DNA of 64,000 nt from JBBRDU01 sp038230335. GTDB taxonomy: Bacteria > Verrucomicrobiota > Verrucomicrobiia > Chthoniobacterales > UBA10450. Made by a program: the position numbers and the translations under genes. Below the pieces are notes generated by a model. The model was not told where the DNA came from, ran no database searches, and was given only the letters and a program-made list of their open reading frames with translations. The number at the start of each line of letters is the position of its first letter. The first letter of the stretch is position 1. This document shows, piece after piece, positions 8,368 through 16,046 of this stretch. The stretch is taken from the NCBI GenBank assembly GCA_038230335.1, contig JBBRNL010000005.1, forward strand, positions 248,001 to 312,000, read 5' to 3'.

Positions 8368-10224
8368 TCACTCCACCGTCACGCTTTTGGCCAGGTTGCG
8401 CGGTTTGTCGACGTCGCGTCCAAGCTCAACCGCGAGATGATAGGCGAGAAGCTGAAGGGGGATGACCGAAAGAATCGGCATCAGGCAATCGTGCACGACG
8501 GGGACCTCGATGACGTCGTTGACGACGTCCTTGAGTGCTTTGGGGCCTTTCCCGCTGGTCACGGCGATGATCGGACCTTTGCGTGCCTTGACCTGCTCCA
8601 TGTTGTTCACGTTTTTGGAGAAAACGGCGTCATCGGGAGCAATGAATACGGAAGGCAGATCGGGTCGAACCAGCGCGATGATCCCGTGTTTTAACTCCGC
8701 GCTCGGATGACCCTCGGCGAACAGGTAAGTAATCTCTTTGAGTTTCAACGCCCCCTCCAGGGCGATCGGGAAGTTGAATTGGCGTCCGAAGAAAAGCATG
8801 CCAGGCACTTCCGCATATTTTTTGGCGATTGTTTTAATATGATCGCTCAATTTCAGGACGCTCTCGATCTGCGCGGGCAGCGCTTCGAGCGCTTCGATCA
8901 TCCGGCTCCCCTCCGCCGTGGAAAGATGTCGCATGCGCCCGAGCACTAGGCCGATCAGTGAAAGAATCACCAGTTGCGAAGTGAAGGATTTTGTCGCCGC
9001 TACTCCGATTTCCGGACCGGCGTGCATGTAAACGCCGCCGTCACTCTCGCGCGCGATCGTGCTGGCCACGTTGTTACAGATGCCGAGTGTGCGAAAACCT
9101 TTGCGCCGGCTTTCGCGCATGGCTCCGAGGGTGTCGGCCGTTTCACCACTTTGGCTGATCGCGAAGACCAGCGTGTCTGAGGTCATCGGCGTATTGCGAT
9201 GGCGAAACTCGCTGGCGTATTCGACTTCCGTCGGAATGCTGGCGAGGTATTCGATCAGGTATTCGCCCACCATGGCGGCGTGCAAAGCGGTGCCGCATCC
9301 GGTCAAAACAATGCGACCCACTTCGCGCAGCTGGGCAGGCGTCATATTCAGACCACCCAGTTTGGCCGTGCATTCGTCCGAACTGAGGCGGCCACGCATG
9401 GCGTCCCGCACCGAGTCCGCCTGCTCAAAGATTTCCTTGAGCATGTAATGAGGGTAATCGCCCTTCTTGATGTCCTCCGCGCTAAATTCCACTTTGCTCA
9501 CCTGATGATTCACGCCTTCACCGGCGAGCGAGCTGATTTCGAACTTGTCCGGCTCGAGCGCCACAACATCGAAATCGTTCAGATAAACGGCGTCCCTCGT
9601 GTAAGCGACGATGGCGCTGACATCACTGGCCAAAAAGTTTTCGGCTTTGCCCACGCCGAGGACGAGCGGGCTGCCGCGGCGCGCGCCCACGATAAAGTCT
9701 GGAATATCGGCGTGAACAATAGCAATGCCGTAAGTACCGATCACCTGCTTGAGCGCGGCCCGGGTGGCATTCACCAGGCGAGCTTTTGAATCATTGCCGT
9801 CGAGTTGCCCGTAAATATTGCCGATCAGGTGAGCCAGAACTTCAGTGTCGGTTTCGGTGGTGAAATTGTCGTCGCCGTCCTGGATGAGCTGCTCTTTCAA
9901 AGCGTGATAGTTTTCGATCACGCCGTTGTGCACGAGCGCGATCTTGCCGGTGGCGTCAAAATGGGGATGAGCGTTTTCGTCGTTCACCTTGCCGTGGGTG
10001 GCCCACCGGGTGTGGCTGATGCCATACGAGCCGGCCGGCGGTTGCTCCGACATGAGCTTGGCCAGGTCACCGATGCGTCCGGCGCGTTTGCGGATCTGCA
10101 TATCGTGGCCGTTGATGATGGCCACGCCGGCGGAATCGTACCCGCGATACTCAAGGCGCCGCAAACCATCCAGGAGAATGGGCGCTGCTTCAGACCGGCC
10201 TACGTAACCAACAATTCCGCACAT
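8368..10224 (-). CDS. glmS: Glutamine-fructose-6-phosphate aminotransferase (isomerizing)
   Basis: 618 residues, standard length. The N-terminal class II glutaminase domain has the Cys2 nucleophile in MCGIVGYVG, RLEYRGYDSAG and ISHTRWATHG. Two SIS sugar-isomerase domains follow (LTGCGTALHAAMVGEY and FAISQSGETADTL). The C-terminus LAKSVTVE is the family ending that closes the active site. It makes glucosamine-6-phosphate for peptidoglycan and LPS. It is divergent from glgC, which draws on hexose phosphate for storage. The 101-bp upstream gap holds no glmS ribozyme-like sequence. Confidence 0.97.
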   Translation of the reverse strand: MCGIVGYVGRSEAAPILLDGLRRLEYRGYDSAGVAIINGHDMQIRKRAGRIGDLAKLMSEQPPAGSYGISHTRWATHGKVNDENAHPHFDATGKIALVHNGVIENYHALKEQLIQDGDDNFTTETDTEVLAHLIGNIYGQLDGNDSKARLVNATRAALKQVIGTYGIAIVHADIPDFIVGARRGSPLVLGVGKAENFLASDVSAIVAYTRDAVYLNDFDVVALEPDKFEISSLAGEGVNHQVSKVEFSAEDIKKGDYPHYMLKEIFEQADSVRDAMRGRLSSDECTAKLGGLNMTPAQLREVGRIVLTGCGTALHAAMVGEYLIEYLASIPTEVEYASEFRHRNTPMTSDTLVFAISQSGETADTLGAMRESRRKGFRTLGICNNVASTIARESDGGVYMHAGPEIGVAATKSFTSQLVILSLIGLVLGRMRHLSTAEGSRMIEALEALPAQIESVLKLSDHIKTIAKKYAEVPGMLFFGRQFNFPIALEGALKLKEITYLFAEGHPSAELKHGIIALVRPDLPSVFIAPDDAVFSKNVNNMEQVKARKGPIIAVTSGKGPKALKDVVNDVIEVPVVHDCLMPILSVIPLQLLAYHLAVELGRDVDKPRNLAKSVTVE

Positions 10225-10325
10225 ATTGAAGGCGGGAGTTTAGTGCCGTGCCGGTCTTGTCGCAACCGGCGGTGGTCACGCGCAAAAAGGTTGCCCGAAT
10301 GGTCAGAGACTGAGTTATTAGTGTA

Positions 10326-11621
10326 GTGAACGATCCGGCGCTTCCCCCTGGCACAACGCAGCGTACTCTCGCCATCATCATGGGCGGCGGAGCCGGCACT
10401 CGTTTATTTCCGCTGACCAAGGATCGCGCGAAGCCGGCGGTGCCGCTGGGCGGAAAATATCGACTGGTCGATATCCCGATCAGTAACTGCCTGAATTCCG
10501 GACTGCGTTCGATCTACATCCTGACGCAGTTCAACAGCATGTCTCTGCATCGGCATATCCAGGCGAGCTACAAGTTCGACAATTTTTCGAGGAGTTTTGT
10601 CGATATCCTGGCGGCGCAACAGACCCCCGAGGGTTCGCAGTGGTATCAAGGTACGGCCGACGCCGTTCGCCAGAACATGCGGTACTTTTTGGAACGCCCT
10701 TACGATTACTATCTTATCTTGAGTGGCGATCAGCTTTACCGCATGGATCTGCGCACGCTTCTGCACCAGCACATTCGCTCGGGGGCGGACATCACCCTGG
10801 CCACGAAACCGGTCGGGCGCAGTCAGGTCGCGGAATTTGGCATCATGCATAGTGGAACCGACCGGCGCATCACCCGGTTTGTGGAAAAGCCGAAGGACGA
10901 GAGTCTGCTGCACGAGATGCAAATGAGTAAGGAGTTGCTCAGCTCGACCGGGTCGGATGAGGGCGAAGAATTGTACCAGGCCTCGATGGGCATTTACGTT
11001 TTTAACCGGCAGGTCTTGGTCGAGTGCCTGGCGAATGACCTGGTCGATTTCGGTAAACACATCATTCCGCAGTCAATCAAAGACCGGCATGTGAGCGCGC
11101 ACATTTTTAAAGGGTATTGGGAAGACATCGGAACGATCCGAGCTTTTTATGAGGCCAATCTCGACCTAACGAATATTGTGCCGGACTACAGTTTTTTTGA
11201 GGCGGATGCGCCCATTTACACGCACCCGCGGTTTCTTCCCGGCAGCAAAGTGAACGGCGCGACGCTGCGTCAGGCCATTATATCCGACGGCTGCATCATT
11301 TCCGACGCGCATCTGGAACGGAGTGTGATCGGTATTCGCAGCATCATCCGAAGTGGGGCGACGATTCGGAACAGCATCATCATGGGAGCGGATTACTTCG
11401 AGCCGGACGATCTGTCTGATCCCTCCCGTCCGCCCATTGGGATTGGGCGGAACTGCGTGATCGATCGCGCGATCATCGATAAAAATGCGCGTATCGCGGA
11501 CGGCGTGGTGATCACGCCGGAAGGCAAGCCGCCCGATTTCGACGGAGAAGGCTACTTCATCCGCGACGGGATTGTGATTGTGCCGAAAGACGGAATCATT
11601 CCGCCGGGCTTTTGGATCTGA
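10326..11621 (+). CDS. glgC: Glucose-1-phosphate adenylyltransferase (ADP-glucose pyrophosphorylase)
   Basis: 431 residues from a GTG start. The N-terminal nucleotidyltransferase domain has MGGGAGTRLFPLTKDRAKPA, the YRLVDIPISNC block, WYQGTADAVRQN and LSGDQLYRMD. A left-handed beta-helix C-terminus follows. The length and the loops (FDNFSRSFVDILAAQQTPE) resemble plant and cyanobacterial small subunits more than enterobacterial GlgC. The enzyme makes ADP-glucose for glycogen. It is divergent from glmS across 101 bp. It ends 9 bp from the convergent small lipoprotein gene, with no clear terminator. Confidence 0.95.
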   Translation: MNDPALPPGTTQRTLAIIMGGGAGTRLFPLTKDRAKPAVPLGGKYRLVDIPISNCLNSGLRSIYILTQFNSMSLHRHIQASYKFDNFSRSFVDILAAQQTPEGSQWYQGTADAVRQNMRYFLERPYDYYLILSGDQLYRMDLRTLLHQHIRSGADITLATKPVGRSQVAEFGIMHSGTDRRITRFVEKPKDESLLHEMQMSKELLSSTGSDEGEELYQASMGIYVFNRQVLVECLANDLVDFGKHIIPQSIKDRHVSAHIFKGYWEDIGTIRAFYEANLDLTNIVPDYSFFEADAPIYTHPRFLPGSKVNGATLRQAIISDGCIISDAHLERSVIGIRSIIRSGATIRNSIIMGADYFEPDDLSDPSRPPIGIGRNCVIDRAIIDKNARIADGVVITPEGKPPDFDGEGYFIRDGIVIVPKDGIIPPGFWI

Positions 11622-11629
11622 TCAACGGG

Positions 11630-11833
11630 CTATCGCCGGTCGGTGATGCCCGACATCTGGCCCTGCGTTTCCCATTTTTCCTGCTTGTTCCAAGGCATCT
11701 GGCCCTCGTGCTTGGTATCTGGATCGTCGACCAGCGCAGGCTTCTCGTGTGCGCAAGAAACGAAGGTCACAGCGGCTGCGAACAGGAGAAAACTGGAAAC
11801 GAAACGTAGAATTTTAGGAAGTCGATCCTGCAT
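11630..11833 (-). CDS. Small predicted lipoprotein
   Basis: About 67 residues from the ATG at 11833. A basic n-region (MQDRLPKILR), a hydrophobic core (FVSSFLLFAAAVTF) and VSC form a plausible signal peptidase II site, giving a lipidated mature part of about 43 hydrophilic residues. The start overlaps the end of the coiled-coil gene by 20 bases, which suggests coupling. A longer frame from 11866 would put charged residues before the signal and is rejected. No family recognised. Confidence 0.6.
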   Translation of the reverse strand: MQDRLPKILRFVSSFLLFAAAVTFVSCAHEKPALVDDPDTKHEGQMPWNKQEKWETQGQMSGITDRR

Positions 11834-12632
11834 AGACAACAACATCACCTGGTTGAACCTGAACACCGCGTTCCAAGCTACTGCTGATTATATCGCCTAT
11901 GGCGGTGGAAGGTTCAACCGAGGAGACCCGGATTTTGCCGATCAAAGTGCCATCCCGAAGGACCAGCATCTCGGCGTTGGGCTCCACGCCTTGCCGGCCG
12001 CCCAGATTTAGGACGACGAAATTGTAGGCCTGATTAACCGCCAGGATAGTTCCCCGAATGCCCGCTCGGCCAGCTGCGGTTTGGCGCCGCTTTTTGTCTT
12101 GCTCGACCTGATTGGAGCGCTCCTGGGTATTGCGAATTTTGTCCGACAAGAAGGCGTTTTCCCGTTCCGCGTTCTCAAGTTGCTTTCGAGCTTCGTCCAG
12201 CTGCGCCTGCATCTCCCCGGGCGAGGCTGCCCCTGGATTATCCGCCGGCTTGGCGCCGGGTTCTTCGACGCGGTGCTGCAACCCTGCAACTTCCGCCTGG
12301 TTCGCCTGCAACTTCGTTTGCAGGTCGGCCTTCTCCGTCTGCAACTGAGCCAGGTCAGACTGCACTTTGGCCGCAATTGTTTCTGCCTCAGCCGCCTTGG
12401 TCGTGGCAAGGACCGCCGCCGCTTCGCGCGCCTTGATATCTTTCTGGTCGGTCAGACGACGTTTTTCCACGGCGTCTCGCGCCGCATCGGCATTGGCCAC
12501 GAGAGTGTGAAGCGACTTCGCCTTTTGACCGTTGAGAACGCCGAAAACCGCTGCGACAAGTAACAGTAATACCGACAAGCCGATGACATTCTTAGGGGTC
12601 GCGATTCCGGATCCGGAAGGTGAGAGCTCCAT
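11814..12632 (-). CDS. Membrane-anchored coiled-coil protein
   Basis: 272 residues from the ATG at 12632, giving a short cytosolic N-terminus, one membrane segment (VIGLSVLLLLVAAVFGVL, about residues 17-34), a long Ala/Gln/Glu/Lys-rich coiled coil (about 45-195) and a small beta-rich C-terminal domain. That domain reads RGTILAVNQAYNFVVLNLG, then RDGTLIGKIRVSSVE and VQPGDVVVY, reminiscent of MreC-like barrels. The 105 in-frame residues upstream of 12632 look non-coding. It probably acts in the envelope together with the overlapping lipoprotein; exact function unknown. Confidence 0.7.
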   Translation of the reverse strand: MELSPSGSGIATPKNVIGLSVLLLLVAAVFGVLNGQKAKSLHTLVANADAARDAVEKRRLTDQKDIKAREAAAVLATTKAAEAETIAAKVQSDLAQLQTEKADLQTKLQANQAEVAGLQHRVEEPGAKPADNPGAASPGEMQAQLDEARKQLENAERENAFLSDKIRNTQERSNQVEQDKKRRQTAAGRAGIRGTILAVNQAYNFVVLNLGGRQGVEPNAEMLVLRDGTLIGKIRVSSVEPSTAIGDIISSSLERGVQVQPGDVVVYAGSTS

Positions 12633-12761
12633 GCGGGGAGGTTTGTACACGCGGAAGGCTTGGAAATGCAATCCGATTTGCTGGTTTTTACGATTTATCA
12701 GCCTTTTTCTTCGCGGGGATTGCCGTTGCGCGCTGGCTTGTTCCGACCTATAGAACTCGCC

Positions 12762-12899
12762 ATGGGACAGCAACATCGAGTCAGGACGAAACGGAAACGG
12801 CGTGCCGCCTACTTGGAACGCAAGAAGGTAAAGCGCCGCACGACTCGTCGGGAGGCGCCCAAAACGAAGTCGAAAAAGGCCGCGCCAGCAGCGCAATAG
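12762..12899 (+). CDS. Very basic 45-residue protein
   Basis: The frame from ATG 12762 encodes 45 residues, of which 19 are Arg or Lys. It begins MGQQHRVRTKRKRRAAYLER and ends in an Ala/Lys tail. It lies 39 bp upstream of the NYN nuclease gene on the same strand. The composition suggests RNA or DNA binding, as in small ribosome-associated or nucleoid proteins, but no family is assigned. The frame opens earlier (ATG 12660), yet the upstream residues are uncharged and unlike the rest. Confidence 0.6.
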   Translation: MGQQHRVRTKRKRRAAYLERKKVKRRTTRREAPKTKSKKAAPAAQ

Positions 12900-12938
12900 G
12901 GGGCGCATGGCTCGGCCGCCGCAAGGAGGCGGCGAGAG

Positions 12939-13358
12939 ATGTCGCATCCTCGCATCTACCTAATCGTCGACGGGCACAGCATCATTTTTGCGTGGCCCGA
13001 GCTGCGTCTTCTGCATGACCGGCGGACCTCGCTCGCGCGCGAGGAATTAGCGAAACGGCTGCGCGACTACCAGGATTGGACGGGAGTTCACGTCGTGGTG
13101 GTGTTCGATGGCAAAGGGTCGCACGTGGGCGCGACGGCCGATCCCCACGATATCCAAATCTTTTATTCGCGGAAAGGCCAGACGGCCGACGCGATCGTGG
13201 AAAGGCTGGCCAGCAAATATGCGGGGCGGTTTCGCATCATTGTTGCGACCTCGGACAACTTGGAACAGGAGACAGCGGCCGCCTGCGGGGCGGAATGCGT
13301 TTCGCCGGATTCTCTGCGGGAAATGCTGAAAGAAGCGCGATCCCGTGGCGGCGGTTGA
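12939..13358 (+). CDS. YacP-like NYN-domain protein (putative ribonuclease)
   Basis: 139 residues forming one PIN-like NYN domain. The acidic residues expected at a metal site are visible in LIVDGHSII (Asp near residue 11), VVVFDGKGS (about 54-62), KGQTADAIVERL and VATSDNLEQ. YacP/Rae1-type proteins are cytosolic endoribonucleases, some of which act at the ribosome. It follows the small basic protein at 12762, so the pair may act together on RNA. It converges with the receiver protein at 13366. Confidence 0.8.
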   Translation: MSHPRIYLIVDGHSIIFAWPELRLLHDRRTSLAREELAKRLRDYQDWTGVHVVVVFDGKGSHVGATADPHDIQIFYSRKGQTADAIVERLASKYAGRFRIIVATSDNLEQETAAACGAECVSPDSLREMLKEARSRGGG

Positions 13359-13365
13359 TGGCCGC

Positions 13366-13380
13366 TTAGGCTGCGCCTAA
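13366..13380. terminator. Short palindrome between convergent genes, built from octamer halves
   Basis: TTAGGC-TGC-GCCTAA is a perfect 6-bp inverted repeat that includes the stop codon of the receiver gene. The right arm extends to GCCTAACA, one base from the genome-wide octamer in reverse orientation. Paired signal octamers often double as terminators in other bacteria, but no U-run follows. Confidence 0.35.
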
Positions 13381-13812
13381 CAAGACCGGATCGGGTCGGG
13401 TCAGAGAGCGTTTACGGGTGCGCTGCTGGCAGGTGGCCAGGACACGGGCCAGGACCGAGTAAAGCTGTTCGATAGGGAGATTTTTGCTGACGTAACCATT
13501 CGCGCCGGCCCGTAGGGCAGCGTGCATTTGTTCCTCATCGTAGCCCAGGCCGGTGAAAACGATGATAGGAAGCGCCGGGCTGATTTCGCGGATGAATGAG
13601 ATGAGAGACATGCCATCAATCTTCGGCATCTTCAGATCTACGATCACCACTTCGCAATCGTGGTGAGCGAGCCACGTCGCCGTCTGGAAGCCTTCCGTGA
13701 TGGACTCGCAGGTGTGTCCTTTTTGACGAAGGTAGGTGACGAGGAAGCGGCTGATGCCGGGGTCGTCGTCGATAATCAGGTAGTGAAAGGATTCGCGATT
13801 GAGGAGCTTCAT
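13366..13812 (-). CDS. Stand-alone response-regulator receiver protein
   Basis: 148 residues with a single REC domain: acidic pocket LIIDDDPG (about 12-19), phospho-acceptor Asp in VVIVDLKMPKIDGM, Thr in VFTGLG and Lys in GYVSKNLP. The basic tail of about 20 residues (QQRTRKRSLTR) has no DNA-binding fold. It is a CheY/Spo0F-like relay or an output through protein contact. No kinase adjoins it; the nearest are at 16047-20566. Flanked by lpxD upstream on the same strand, 120 bp away. Confidence 0.9.
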   Translation of the reverse strand: MKLLNRESFHYLIIDDDPGISRFLVTYLRQKGHTCESITEGFQTATWLAHHDCEVVIVDLKMPKIDGMSLISFIREISPALPIIVFTGLGYDEEQMHAALRAGANGYVSKNLPIEQLYSVLARVLATCQQRTRKRSLTRPDPVLLGAA

Positions 13813-13932
13813 GGAGCTTGATAATTTCCATAATAACTATAGCAACTCCCTTGCCACCTAGTAGAGAGTTGCATCCGCGGCCAATGCCGGCCCTAGACGC
13901 GTCGCGCGGCCTCCGTTCCACGGGGAAGAGCG

Positions 13933-14946
13933 CTATTCGCCGAGCTTCTTCTCGATCGCCTTGACCCGCGCAAAAAGCTTACCCAGCCGGTGGATCCACG
14001 CGATTTGCTCCTTGGCTTCATTCAACGGCACCGCAGGCGAAAGCAACCATGGGCCGCTGCCGAGACTCTTGGTCACCCCGGTCTGCGCGCCGATGATGGC
14101 CCGATCGCTCACCTCGACATGTCCGACCAAACCGGCCTGCCCGGCGATGACGACATATTTCCCGACCCGCGCACTGCCCGCCATCCCGGCCTGGGCCGCG
14201 ATCGCTGTGTGTTCGCCGATGACAACGTTGTGGGCGACCTGCACCAGATTATCGATCTTCACGCCACGTTGTATCCAGGTGCGGCCGAAGCGGGCGCGAT
14301 CGATCGTTGTATTGGCGCCTATTTCGACATCGTCATCGATTTGCACAAACCCGACCTGCGGAATCTTGGTATAATGGCCTTCCACCATTTCGAATCCAAA
14401 CCCGTCTGCTCCAATGACGGCCCCACTGTGAACGATCACCCGCGCTCCGATAATCGAGCGCTCTCGCACGGTCACATTTGGATAAATCAAAGTCTGCGCG
14501 CCAATCGCACAATCCCGTCCGACAAAAGATCCGGCCCCAATCACGGTGCCATCGCCGACGGTGGTGCCGCCTTCGATTACGGCGTGCGGCTGCACCGAGA
14601 CGCCGGTTCCCAACTTTGCCCCGGCATCGACTACGGCAGTCGCATGAACACCGGGCTCGAATTTGACCGGTTCGGGCGCGAGCTTGAGGACCACTTGCTC
14701 GAACGCCTTCGCCGGGTGGGCGACCCGAATGTGGGCCAGTCTGATCGTTTCAGAAAAGTCGGACGGCACAAAGACAGCGGACGCCTGCGTCTTGCGGAGG
14801 AGCGGCACGTAACGGGGATCTGCGAAAAAGGTAATCTCTCCGGAGGTCGCTTCCATCAGAGAAGCGGCGCCTGTGATCAGCTGGGCCGGATCTCCGGTCA
14901 GCTGCCCGCCACACATGGTGGCGAGTTCTTGCAAGGTGAAGGCCAC
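13933..14946 (-). CDS. lpxD: UDP-3-O-(3-hydroxyacyl)glucosamine N-acyltransferase
   Basis: 337 residues. The N-terminal uridine-binding domain (TLQELATMCGGQLTGDP, then TFFADPRY) is followed by a left-handed beta-helix of hexapeptide repeats, and the catalytic histidine sits in NLVQVAHNVVIGEHTAIAAQ. A short C-terminal helix ends the protein. LpxD adds the N-linked acyl chain in lipid A synthesis, so the organism makes an LPS-type outer membrane. No other lpx gene is nearby. It lies 17 bp downstream of fba, probably co-transcribed. Confidence 0.96.
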   Translation of the reverse strand: MAFTLQELATMCGGQLTGDPAQLITGAASLMEATSGEITFFADPRYVPLLRKTQASAVFVPSDFSETIRLAHIRVAHPAKAFEQVVLKLAPEPVKFEPGVHATAVVDAGAKLGTGVSVQPHAVIEGGTTVGDGTVIGAGSFVGRDCAIGAQTLIYPNVTVRERSIIGARVIVHSGAVIGADGFGFEMVEGHYTKIPQVGFVQIDDDVEIGANTTIDRARFGRTWIQRGVKIDNLVQVAHNVVIGEHTAIAAQAGMAGSARVGKYVVIAGQAGLVGHVEVSDRAIIGAQTGVTKSLGSGPWLLSPAVPLNEAKEQIAWIHRLGKLFARVKAIEKKLGE

Positions 14947-14963
14947 TGACTGAAGTGGAGCAG

Positions 14964-15932
14964 TTAGCGTTTCAGGCTGGCGCGCACGTCTTCGAGTTTG
15001 CCGGCGGAGCCGAGCTTTTCGTTCTTGTGGGCGATGAAATCCGCGTAGGCCTGGACAAAGATCTTCCCGGGCGGCCGGAAATCGAACTGCTCCGGATGAT
15101 CGCGAAAGAACTCGCGATGCACGCGGGTCCAGACGAGCCGCCCATCGGTGTCGATATTCACTTTGGTCACGCCCAAGCGGGCGGCAGGCAGATACTCTTC
15201 CTCGTTCACTCCGCGCGCCGAAGGATCGAGTGTGCCGCCGGCCGCGTTGATGCGTTCCACTTCGGACTGAGGCACGCTGGAAGATCCGTGCATCACAATG
15301 GGGGTAAGGGGCAGGCCGGCCTTCTTTAGATTGTCGCGGATCTGTTCGATGACTTCGAAGTGGAGCGATTGCTGCCCCTTGAATTTATAGGCGCCATGGC
15401 TGGTGCCAATGGCGGCGGCGAGCGAGTCGCACTGTGTCTGTTTAATGAACTCGATTGCCTCTTCCGGATTCGTTAGGCAGGCGTGACCTTCATCGACCTG
15501 GATGTCTTCTTCCACGCCGCCCAGTTGACCGAGCTCGGCTTCAACGCTGATGCCCTTGGGGTGGGCGCGCGCCACCACCCGTTGCGTGGTGGCGACGTTG
15601 TTGGCGAAGGACTCGTGACTGGCGTCAATCATGACGGAACTGTAAAAGCCCGAGTCGATACAATCGTAGCAGGTTGCTTCGTCGCCGTGATCGAGGTGCA
15701 CGGCAAAGATTGCTTCGGGGAACATCTCCTCGGCCATCCGGATCATGGCTTCGAGCATGCGTTTGTCGGCATAACCGCGAGCACCCTTTGACAGTTGAAT
15801 AATAAAGGGAGCCTTGCTTTGCACATTCCCGCGGAACAAACCGAGCAGCTGCTCCATGTTATTGATGTTATAGGCACCGACTGCAAACTTGCCGTAGGCG
15901 ACCTTGTAGAGTTGGGCAGTGGTTACGATCAT
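14964..15932 (-). CDS. fba: Class II fructose-bisphosphate aldolase
   Basis: 322 residues. The zinc and catalytic blocks are present: GAYNINNMEQLLG, AVHLDHGDEATCYDCIDSGF, SVMIDASHE, SVEAELGQLGGVEED, IGTSHGAYKF and IVMHGSSSVP. It is the metal-dependent aldolase of glycolysis and gluconeogenesis; the size fits the short class IIA/B forms. A CGTTAGGC octamer lies inside at 15471-15478 as Leu-Thr-Asn codons (CTA ACG AAT). The gene sits directly upstream of lpxD. Confidence 0.95.
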   Translation of the reverse strand: MIVTTAQLYKVAYGKFAVGAYNINNMEQLLGLFRGNVQSKAPFIIQLSKGARGYADKRMLEAMIRMAEEMFPEAIFAVHLDHGDEATCYDCIDSGFYSSVMIDASHESFANNVATTQRVVARAHPKGISVEAELGQLGGVEEDIQVDEGHACLTNPEEAIEFIKQTQCDSLAAAIGTSHGAYKFKGQQSLHFEVIEQIRDNLKKAGLPLTPIVMHGSSSVPQSEVERINAAGGTLDPSARGVNEEEYLPAARLGVTKVNIDTDGRLVWTRVHREFFRDHPEQFDFRPPGKIFVQAYADFIAHKNEKLGSAGKLEDVRASLKR

Positions 15933-15974
15933 AGGAGTATGTAGTGAGCGGTTGCCGCGATGATGGACTTACCG

Positions 15975-16004
15975 GGTTGGCCAACGCGTGACGTTTGGTC
16001 AACC
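15975..16004. other. Ten-base-pair inverted repeat upstream of fba
   Basis: GGTTGGCCAA and TTGGTCAACC pair completely if one G-T wobble is allowed, with a ten-base loop. It lies 43 bp upstream of the fba start and downstream of the kinase at 16047. It could be an operator for fba or a terminator for the kinase operon; there is no U-run. Confidence 0.45.
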
Positions 16005-16046
16005 AGACTCAAAGCGCTTGGCCCAAATCGCAACTCGAAAGTTTGA

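Noticed and set aside
10225..10325. glmS ribozyme upstream of glmS
   Set aside because: The gap is only 101 bp, and no recognisable ribozyme core or catalytic hairpin is seen; the ribozyme is mainly a Gram-positive feature.
12633..12947. N-terminal 105-residue extension of the coiled-coil protein
   Set aside because: Arg-rich composition without structure and overlap with the plus-strand basic protein and NYN start; the ATG at 12632 directly precedes the membrane helix.
13990..14949. 319-residue plus-strand frame
   Set aside because: Antisense shadow of lpxD, Asp/His/Arg-rich nonsense composition.
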